A stretch of DNA of 64,000 bases from Rhodospirillaceae bacterium (lineage in GTDB: Bacteria > Pseudomonadota > Alphaproteobacteria > Rhodospirillales > Rhodospirillaceae): positions 1 to 64,000 of the forward strand of contig NSIP01000002.1 in assembly GCA_002737725.1 (NCBI GenBank). The letters run 5' to 3'. The notes below the pieces were generated by a model. The model ran no database searches, was not told the origin of the DNA, and worked only from the letters and a program-made list of their open reading frames with translations. The first letter of the stretch is position 1. Each line of letters starts with the position of its first letter. A program made the position numbers and the translations under genes. This document shows, piece by piece, positions 55,997 through 64,000 of the stretch.

Positions 55997-58204
55997 GTGA
56001 ATAACTCTGCCGTAAAGACATCGTTTGAACCCGGCGAGATTGTCAGCGTGCTTTTGCCGCTGCCGATTGAGGCGGCCTATGACTACCGTGTGCCGGAACA
56101 TGAGACCTTCGTTCTGGGCGATGTCGTCGAGGTGCCGCTGGGCCGCCGCTTCGAGATTGGGGTGGTTTGGGGTCCTGGCAAGGGCGATGTGGCCTCGCAC
56201 AAAATCAAACCAGTCTTGCAACGCGTGGGCGTGCCCCCGCTGCCCGATGTCTCGCGCAGGTTCATCGATTGGGTTGCGGCTTATACCCTGCAAGTGACGG
56301 GCGCGGTGTTGCGCATGACGCTGAACCCCGCGCGGCGCTGGCAGCCGCCAGCCGTTCCCACGGTCATTGCTGCTGCGGGCCCCAGTCTGGAAACGGCCGG
56401 GATCAAGCCGACGGCCTCGCGCCAGAAGATTATGTCTGCGGTCGAGCTTGGCCGCAGCTACAACACCATATCAGCCTTGGCCAAAGCAGCGGGTGTGGGC
56501 GCGGGCACGATTCGCGATCTGATCGACGGCGGTGTTCTGAGCCTGATGGTGCTGAAAGATATTACGCAGGACATTACGCCTGCGCCGCCCAAATTAGAGC
56601 CAGCACAAACCAAGGCCGCTGCAGATATTCTGACAAGACTGGGCCAAGGGTTTTCGGTCACGGTGCTCGATGGCGTCACGGGCTCGGGTAAGACCGAAGT
56701 TTATTTTGAAGCCATCGCCGAGGTGATTGCCAAGGGCGGCCAAGCACTGGTGATGCTGCCGGAAATCGCACTCACATCACAGTGGATCGCGCGATTTAAA
56801 GCGCGCTTTGGTTTTGCGCCCACCGAATGGCATTCGGACCTGAAAGGCAAACAGCGTCGCGAAAATTGGCTTAACGTCACCACCGGCGAAGCAAAAGTAA
56901 TTGTTGGTGCGCGATCATCTTTGTTTTTGCCGTTCCAAAATCTTGCGCTCATGGTGGTGGACGAGGAACACGATAGTGCCTTCAAACAAGAAGAGGGCGT
57001 GATTTATCATGCGCGTGACATGGCCGTGGTGCGTGCGCGGGAAGGGGCCATCCCCATCGTGTTGTCCAGCGCCACGCCGTCACTTGAGACAATGGTGAAC
57101 GTCCAGGCGGGCCGCTATGCCGAGGTTCATCTACCCGGCCGCTTTGGCGAGGCGGTGTTGCCCCACATCAGTGTCGTCGATTTGCGTCAGCATAAACCCG
57201 AGAAGGGCTTGTGGGGTCGGGCATGGTTAGCGCCACCTTTGGTCGCGGCTATCGACGAAACTTTACACAGCGGCGAGCAGAGTTTGCTGTTCTTGAACCG
57301 CCGCGGGTATGCACCGCTGACGTTGTGTAATGCTTGCGGCCATCGCTTGCACTGCCCGCAGTGTACGGCGTGGCTGGTGGAACACCGGCTGACCAAACGG
57401 TTGCAGTGCCATCACTGCGGTTATACGGCCGCTCGCCCAAAAACCTGCGTCAGCTGTGGCGCAACAGATTCCTACGTGGCCTGCGGGCCGGGCATTGAAC
57501 GCGTGGCCGAAGAGGCGCAAGCCCGCTGGCCCGACGCCGTGGTGAAGATGGTTGCTAGTGATACGCTGGATCGACCCTCGGCGGTGGCCGAGTTGATCGA
57601 CGATATTCTGGAACATCGCATCGATATTTTGGTGGGCACGCAGGTATTGGCCAAGGGGCATCACTTTCCCAATCTCACTCTGGTGGGCGTGGTCGATGCC
57701 GACTTGGGGCTATCAAGCTGGGACTTGCGCGGTGCCGAGCGCACCTATCAATTGCTGCACCAAGTATCGGGTCGCGCCGGGCGGGCCGAGCGACGCGGGC
57801 GTGTTTTGTTGCAAACCCACGACCCCGCCCATCCGGTGATGCATGCGTTGGTGTCAGGCAATGATGCAGATTTCTATGCCCAGGAATCCGAGGCCCGGCG
57901 CATGTTGGCTATGCCGCCCTTTGGGCGGCTGACGGCGCTTATTCTCTCAGGCCCTGATGAAATTCAGGTCAAGGCCGTGGGTGATATGATGGCCAATGCT
58001 GCCCCCCGCGGTGAGGGTATCGAAGTGTTGGGGCCTGCGCCCGCGTTCATGGCGCTGCTGCGGGGCCGTCACCGCTACCGGCTTTTGTTAAAGACCCGGC
58101 GCGATATTAAACCGCAATCTCTTGTCAAAGAATGGCTGTCGCGGCTGCGGGTGCCGTCAGCTGTGCGCATGCAGATTGATGTGGACCCTTATAGTTTTTT
58201 TTAA
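55997..58204 (+). CDS. priA: Primosomal protein N' (replication restart helicase PriA)
   Basis: PriA restarts collapsed replication forks. The 735-residue protein has the DNA-binding N-terminal domains (VSVLLPLPIEAAYDYRVPEH), Walker A LDGVTGSGKTEVYFEAI, DEEH in MVVDEEHDSAFKQEEG, the zinc region CNACGHRLHCPQC and CHHCGYTAARPKTCVSCG (eight Cys), LGVVDADLGLSSWDLRGAER-type VVDADLGL, and GRAGRAERRGRVLLQT. The GTG at 55997 follows AAGGGCC; a TTG at 55925 would add 24 atypical residues. Confidence 0.94.
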   Translation: MNNSAVKTSFEPGEIVSVLLPLPIEAAYDYRVPEHETFVLGDVVEVPLGRRFEIGVVWGPGKGDVASHKIKPVLQRVGVPPLPDVSRRFIDWVAAYTLQVTGAVLRMTLNPARRWQPPAVPTVIAAAGPSLETAGIKPTASRQKIMSAVELGRSYNTISALAKAAGVGAGTIRDLIDGGVLSLMVLKDITQDITPAPPKLEPAQTKAAADILTRLGQGFSVTVLDGVTGSGKTEVYFEAIAEVIAKGGQALVMLPEIALTSQWIARFKARFGFAPTEWHSDLKGKQRRENWLNVTTGEAKVIVGARSSLFLPFQNLALMVVDEEHDSAFKQEEGVIYHARDMAVVRAREGAIPIVLSSATPSLETMVNVQAGRYAEVHLPGRFGEAVLPHISVVDLRQHKPEKGLWGRAWLAPPLVAAIDETLHSGEQSLLFLNRRGYAPLTLCNACGHRLHCPQCTAWLVEHRLTKRLQCHHCGYTAARPKTCVSCGATDSYVACGPGIERVAEEAQARWPDAVVKMVASDTLDRPSAVAELIDDILEHRIDILVGTQVLAKGHHFPNLTLVGVVDADLGLSSWDLRGAERTYQLLHQVSGRAGRAERRGRVLLQTHDPAHPVMHALVSGNDADFYAQESEARRMLAMPPFGRLTALILSGPDEIQVKAVGDMMANAAPRGEGIEVLGPAPAFMALLRGRHRYRLLLKTRRDIKPQSLVKEWLSRLRVPSAVRMQIDVDPYSFF

Positions 58205-58295
58205 GAGGTACTCGATCTTTGACGCAGGCAGTTCCATACTTTGTATCGGCCCCTCGGAAATTGAGTAGGTTTTGATAAAACGGGAGATTGAATCG

Positions 58296-59405
58296 ATGCA
58301 GTCCCAGAATTGGCATGATCTCGGCGAGCTTGAATTGCTTTGTTAGAAACCGCTTCAAGAGATTGTTGTTGGCAAAACGCGTCTCGCGGTCTCCTAGCGT
58401 GATGGAACGCTCGCGGTGATCTCGGGGGCTTGTAATCACGTTGGGGGCCCGCTCGGTCGCGGCACGTTAGAGGGGGACTACGTCACTTGCCCTTGGCACC
58501 AATGGCGTTTTCATCGCGCCACAGCCAAGGGGGAACCGGGCTATGAGGAAGATGCCGTGCCGGCCTTCGCCATCAAAATCGAAAATGGCCATGTTTTTAT
58601 TGATCTCAACTCCGGCACGGCGCGGACTCACAAAAAACGCGAGCCCCATCCCCTGGCACGACCCAGCGAACGTGCGCCGGGTCCGGTGCGTGTGGTGAGT
58701 GTGTCGACAACGGCCATGGACAGTGCTTACCCCCGCCGCAGCACGTCGGAGCGTCTGTTGGAGATTCGCTTGAAGAAGCGCGCACGGTGCTAGCCTGCGA
58801 GACGAAACTGATTCGTCTCGACGAGCTCACGTTCCGTCACTGCGAGGGGTTTTATTCAAAAAGCGCGCGGGCCTGCACCTGGCCCTGTTCGATCACGCAA
58901 ATGGATGCCACCGACCAAATGGATCAGGTTTATGAGGCCTTTGTCCATTGGGCCGATGTCATTCTCGTACCCCCCATCCGAAGGGGCAACGCAAGCTCGC
59001 TGTATTATAAAATGTTCGAGCGCTGTAACTTCATCCAAAACCCAGAAACTATTGCCGCACGCGTTTTTCTTAAAAATAAAGTCGCGGCTTTTATTATCAC
59101 GGGCGGTCAGGACAACGTGCAGGGTGTTGCCGGTCAGATGCTGACATTGCTTTGCTGAAATCGGGTGTCAGTTTCTCCAACATCCCCTCATCGCCCATTC
59201 GCCCGGCTGGTCGGCCGAAAACATGGAAAACAATATCCGTTACGTCGAAGAAAGCACCAAACTCAGGGATGGCGCGTGCGGGCTGGCCTGGCGCTGTGTC
59301 GATATGGCCAAACTGTTCTTATCGGGCCATCACCCCGCGTTTGAACTGGTTGGGGGCGGGCGAAAGGCCCACCAGCTTCAACTCCCGAATCCACCCGCTA
59401 AGTGA
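58296..59405 (+). pseudogene. Decayed Rieske / NAD(P)H-FMN reductase fusion gene
   Basis: From ATG at 58296 the frame reads NWHDLGELELL, TAG (58344-58346), KPLQEIVVGKTRLAVS, TAG (58395-58397), then an intact Rieske domain GACNHVGGPLGRGTLEGDYV and CPWHQWRFH (both Cys-His pairs), and NSGTARTHKK. The linker ends near RRSTSERLLEIRLKKRAR. A frameshift at about 58790 moves to VLACETKLIRLDELTFRHCE, then flavodoxin-fold SKSARACTWPCSITQMDATD, NKVAAFIITGGQDNVQGVAG. A second shift near 59153 leads to IGCQFLQHPLIAHSPGWSAE and ENNIRYVEESTKLRDGA. So one gene of about 370 codons has at least two stops and two frameshifts. It cannot make the full protein; a Rieske fragment might still be made from the GTG at 58416. 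Confidence 0.85.
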
Positions 59406-59600
59406 AGTTGGGGTCGCTGCACTCTGTTGCAACGCGATAGGCGGTATGCTAACAACCCGCCGTCGAGCGTTGAGCCTCTCAGCCCAGCGTTGAAATCGTT
59501 ATAAAAATCAACAAGTTAAGACGCCTCTGGGCCACTTGAAATGGTCCCCGGAACCGGAAATGAGGCGTACAGACAAGTTAGGCTAAGGGACGCGTTTTCA

Positions 59601-60161
59601 GTGGCGGGGCAAGCAGACAGAACAGGAGGGTTAGCGGCGCGTTACGCCACAGCTCTCTATGGTCTGGCCGATGAGCAAAAAGCGCTCGATGTGGTCGCCG
59701 CCGATTTGAAATCCCTGCAAGCCATGATCGACAGCAGCGATGATTTCCGCCGTTTCATTAAAAGCCCAGTTCTTTCCCGCGCCGATCAATCCAAAGCCAT
59801 TAAGGCATTGGGGGATAAGGCTGCGTTATCGGGCCTGACACAAAAATTCCTGGGGCTTGCCGCGGCCAATCGCCGGTTGTTTGCACTACCCAGCATTATC
59901 GCGGCCTATCTTGATCTTTTGGCCACGCGGCGCGGCGAAGTGACGGCGGACGTCACCTCGGCTGTGCCACTTAGTGACTCTCAGATGTTGGCGATTACCG
60001 CCGCGCTGAAGCAAACCGTCGGTCGCACGGTTTCACTTACGTCTAAAATCGATGCGTCTATCCTCGGAGGCCTGATCGTTCGGGTTGGTTCGCGGATGGT
60101 CGACAGTTCAATCAAATCCAAACTTCAGCGTCTGAAGCTTGCCATGAAAGGGGTCGGATAA
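59601..60161 (+). CDS. atpH: ATP synthase F1 delta subunit
   Basis: Delta connects F1 to the peripheral stalk. The 186-residue protein shows [40 protein letters not shown], and the C-terminal [21 protein letters not shown] chose GTG at 59601 (VAGQADRTG) because AAGGGA at 59585-59590 is correctly placed; an ATG 60 bases upstream has no ribosome site. It overlaps atpA by one base. Confidence 0.93.
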   Translation: MAGQADRTGGLAARYATALYGLADEQKALDVVAADLKSLQAMIDSSDDFRRFIKSPVLSRADQSKAIKALGDKAALSGLTQKFLGLAAANRRLFALPSIIAAYLDLLATRRGEVTADVTSAVPLSDSQMLAITAALKQTVGRTVSLTSKIDASILGGLIVRVGSRMVDSSIKSKLQRLKLAMKGVG

Positions 60162-61690
60162 TGGATATCCGTGCCGCGGAAATTTCCGCAATTCTCAAGC
60201 AACAAATCGCCAACTTCGGCACCGAGGCCGAATCCGCCGAAGTGGGCCAAGTGCTCTCGGTTGGTGACGGGATCGCCCGCATTCACGGTCTCGATAACGT
60301 CCAGGCCGGTGAGATGATCGAGTTTCCGGGCGGCCTCAAGGGCATGGCCTTGAACCTTGAATCCGACAACGTCGGCGCCGTGATTTTCGGCGACGACAGT
60401 GGCATCAAAGAAGGCGATACGGTCAAGCGCACCGGCACCATCGTCGATGTGCCTGTGGGCAAAGAGCTGTTGGGCCGCGTTGTTGACGGCCTCGGCAACC
60501 CCATCGACGGCAAGGGTGCGATCAATTCCAAAGAACGCCGCCTGGCCGAAACCAAAGCACCTGGCATTATCCCACGCCGCTCGGTCCATGAGCCTGTGCA
60601 AACCGGCATTAAAGCCATCGACGCGCTGATCCCGGTGGGTCGCGGTCAACGCGAGTTGATCATCGGTGACCGTCAAACCGGCAAAACTGCCGTCATTATC
60701 GACACCATCATCAACCAAAAGAAAATTAACGCGGCGGGCAGCGAAAAAGAAAAGCTGTACTGCATCTATGTCGCCATCGGCCAAAAGCGCTCGACCGTGG
60801 CGCAAGTTATGAAGACGCTCGCTGACCAAGGCGCGCTGGAATACACCATCATCGTTGCCGCCACCGCTTCTGACCCCGCGCCGATGCAGTTCTTGGCCCC
60901 CTATACGGGTGCGGCCATGGGCGAATGGTTCCGCGATAACGGTATGCATGCCGTCATTTTCTATGACGATTTGTCGAAACAAGCGGTTGCTTATCGTCAG
61001 ATGTCATTGCTGTTGCGCCGCCCACCAGGTCGCGAAGCGTACCCTGGCGACGTGTTCTATCTCCACTCGCGTTTGTTGGAACGTGCGGCGAAAATGAACG
61101 AAGCCAATGGCTCGGGCTCGCTCACGGCCTTGCCTGTCATTGAAACGCAAGCCGGTGACGTCTCGGCCTACATTCCGACCAACGTGATCTCGATCACCGA
61201 CGGTCAGATCTTCCTGGAAACCTCGCTGTTCTATCAAGGTATTCGCCCGGCGCTCAACGTTGGTATCTCGGTCTCGCGCGTCGGTTCATCAGCGCAAATC
61301 AAGGCCATGAAACAGGTGGCCGGTTCGATCAAACTCGAACTCGCCCAGTACCGCGAAATGAAAGCGTTTGCACAGTTCGCTTCTGACCTCGACGCCTCGA
61401 CGCAAAAACTGCTCGCACGCGGTGAACGCCTGACGGAACTGTTGAAGCAACCGCAATACCAGCCGGTGCCGATTGAGGAACAGGTGGTATCGTTGTTTGC
61501 TGGCACGAACGGTTACCTCGACAAAATCGCCGTGCGCGATATCGGCCGTTTCGAGAAGTTGATGTTGGCTGCCATGCGCGATAAGGCGGGCGACATTTTG
61601 CAAGAAATTCGGACCGAGAAGCAGATCACGGACGCCTTGAAGGCCCGGTTGAAAGCGTTCTTGGACGATTTCTCGAAGTCGTTCACTTAA
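60161..61690 (+). CDS. atpA: ATP synthase F1 alpha subunit
   Basis: Alpha forms the hexamer with beta and holds non-catalytic nucleotide sites. The 509-residue protein has the P-loop [69 protein letters not shown] and the conserved [23 protein letters not shown] overlaps the atpH stop by one base (TAATG). Confidence 0.98.
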   Translation: MDIRAAEISAILKQQIANFGTEAESAEVGQVLSVGDGIARIHGLDNVQAGEMIEFPGGLKGMALNLESDNVGAVIFGDDSGIKEGDTVKRTGTIVDVPVGKELLGRVVDGLGNPIDGKGAINSKERRLAETKAPGIIPRRSVHEPVQTGIKAIDALIPVGRGQRELIIGDRQTGKTAVIIDTIINQKKINAAGSEKEKLYCIYVAIGQKRSTVAQVMKTLADQGALEYTIIVAATASDPAPMQFLAPYTGAAMGEWFRDNGMHAVIFYDDLSKQAVAYRQMSLLLRRPPGREAYPGDVFYLHSRLLERAAKMNEANGSGSLTALPVIETQAGDVSAYIPTNVISITDGQIFLETSLFYQGIRPALNVGISVSRVGSSAQIKAMKQVAGSIKLELAQYREMKAFAQFASDLDASTQKLLARGERLTELLKQPQYQPVPIEEQVVSLFAGTNGYLDKIAVRDIGRFEKLMLAAMRDKAGDILQEIRTEKQITDALKARLKAFLDDFSKSFT

Positions 61691-61734
61691 AAGCAGGTCG
61701 AAACGAAATCACTCAGGCATAGCGTAAACCTTTC

Positions 61735-62604
61735 ATGCCCAGTCTAAAGGACTTCCGCGTCCGCATCGCTTCGGTGCAGTCGACGAAAAAAATTACCTCT
61801 GCCATGAAGATGGTGGCAGCGTCGAAGTTGCGTCGCGCGCAAGAAGCCGCCGAGGCTGCGCGCCCCTATGCCGAGGGCATGGAAAAAATGTTGGGTAACC
61901 TGGCTGGCAGCTTCAAGGGTCAGGCGGGCGGACCTAAGATGATGTCGGGCACGGGTAAGGACGAGGCTCATCTTGTGCTTGTGATGACCGCTAATCGCGG
62001 CCTGTGCGGTGGCTTTAACACCAATATTATCCGCAATGCCCGTCTTCTCATCCGCGAACTGAAAGACAAGGGTAAGCAGGTGAAGGTGTTGTGCGTGGGC
62101 CGCAAGGGCCGCGATAGCTTACGCCGCGATTACCGCGATTTGATTGTCGATAGTTTCACCGAGTTCGCCCGCAAGCGAGTGGCCTTTGTCGAAGCGGCCG
62201 AAGTATCGGCCAAAGTGACCGAGATGTTTAACACAGGTCAGTTCGATGTGTGCACCATGGTGTATGCGCGCTTTAAGTCGGCACTGACGCAAGTTGTCAG
62301 CCGCCAGCAAATCGTGCCGTTCCCGATGCCCGAATCGGCGGCAGCGCCGATGCCCTATGAATATGAACCGTCAGATACCGAAATTTTGGAAGAACTATTG
62401 CCGCGTAACCTAGCGATCCAAATTTTCCGCTCGATGCTGGAAAACGCAGCCTCTGAACAAGGTGCGCGCATGACGGCCATGGATAACGCGACACGCAATG
62501 CCGGCGAAATGATCAGCGGGCTGACACTGAAGTACAACCGGACGCGTCAGGCCATAATCACCAAAGAACTGATTGAAATTATCTCCGGGGCCGAGGCCGT
62601 TTAG
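61735..62604 (+). CDS. atpG: ATP synthase F1 gamma subunit
   Basis: Gamma is the rotating central stalk. The 289-residue protein starts [36 protein letters not shown] and ends [35 protein letters not shown], both helices of the coiled-coil axle. [13 protein letters not shown] is the conserved middle block. Confidence 0.97.
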   Translation: MPSLKDFRVRIASVQSTKKITSAMKMVAASKLRRAQEAAEAARPYAEGMEKMLGNLAGSFKGQAGGPKMMSGTGKDEAHLVLVMTANRGLCGGFNTNIIRNARLLIRELKDKGKQVKVLCVGRKGRDSLRRDYRDLIVDSFTEFARKRVAFVEAAEVSAKVTEMFNTGQFDVCTMVYARFKSALTQVVSRQQIVPFPMPESAAAPMPYEYEPSDTEILEELLPRNLAIQIFRSMLENAASEQGARMTAMDNATRNAGEMISGLTLKYNRTRQAIITKELIEIISGAEAV

Positions 62605-62636
62605 GCCTCCTCCGAACACGAATGCGAGCACGATAG

Positions 62637-64000
<1,364 letters not shown>

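Noticed and set aside
58344-58397. Two in-frame TAG codons as possible recoding (pyrrolysine or suppression)
   Set aside because: TAG is used as the normal stop for sucC and the rhomboid gene, and the same gene also has frameshifts, so decay is the simpler explanation.

Overview
The window reads as a chromosome segment from an alphaproteobacterium. Three things point there: a dapF-mtaB-ftsY operon with ATGA overlaps, an ffh-rpsP-rimM-trmD-rplS-leuC-leuD-leuB-asd run, and mdh, sucCD, sucAB-lpd, sdhCDAB and atpHAGD in alphaproteobacterial arrangement. The gene order recalls Rhodospirillales, but genus cannot be read from the sequence. There is no CRISPR array, prophage, insertion sequence or rRNA. 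Most of the segment is vegetative core genome, with a few accessory islands and several visibly broken genes.

Layout: (1) 1-3.3 kb: a frameshifted DUF2892 gene, tRNA-Leu(UAA), and a leftward group of a small unrecognised gene, argJ, mutT and a molybdopterin-binding (CinA/MoaB-like) protein. (2) 3.5-8.5 kb: secA, a class I glutamine amidotransferase and a secreted CpcT/CpeT-like protein. (3) 8.6-20.7 kb: dapF-mtaB-ftsY leftward and the SRP, ribosome, tRNA-modification and leucine block rightward, ending with asd; a DUF962 gene without a normal start codon lies between leuB and asd. (4) 20.7-29.3 kb: accessory DNA. A LysE exporter and a CoA-ester lyase/LLM flavin oxidoreductase/VOC group are followed by a leftward seven-gene block: five tandem diverged paralogues of one secreted family, a SAM methyltransferase and a charged helical protein. 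(5) 29.5-50.1 kb: TCA cycle genes sdhCDAB, mdh, sucCD, sucAB and lpd. A five-gene insert (PagL-like deacylase, MBL hydrolase, TPR-arginine-methyltransferase-like protein, DUF6524, isochorismatase family) separates sucD from sucA. Between sdhB and mdh lie a lipoprotein, a DHH phosphoesterase, zapE and a ChaN-like lipoprotein. (6) 50.2-58.2 kb: a frameshifted glycosyltransferase, rhomboid protease, ABC-2 exporter, xerC with DUF484, a transaldolase-like aldolase and priA. (7) 58.3-64 kb: a decayed Rieske/FMN-reductase pseudogene, then atpH, atpA, atpG and atpD (cut by the window end).

How it works together: the core supplies protein export (secA, ffh, ftsY), replication restart and chromosome resolution (priA, xerC), amino-acid synthesis (argJ, leuBCD, asd, dapF), the oxidative half of the TCA cycle with complex II, and ATP synthase. 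The best candidates for something undescribed are the tandem array of five secreted paralogues with its methyltransferase, and the TPR-PRMT-like protein, which keeps PRMT double-E spacing and a C-terminal HW motif. Possible regulatory structures include hairpin leaders before ffh, leuC and sucC.
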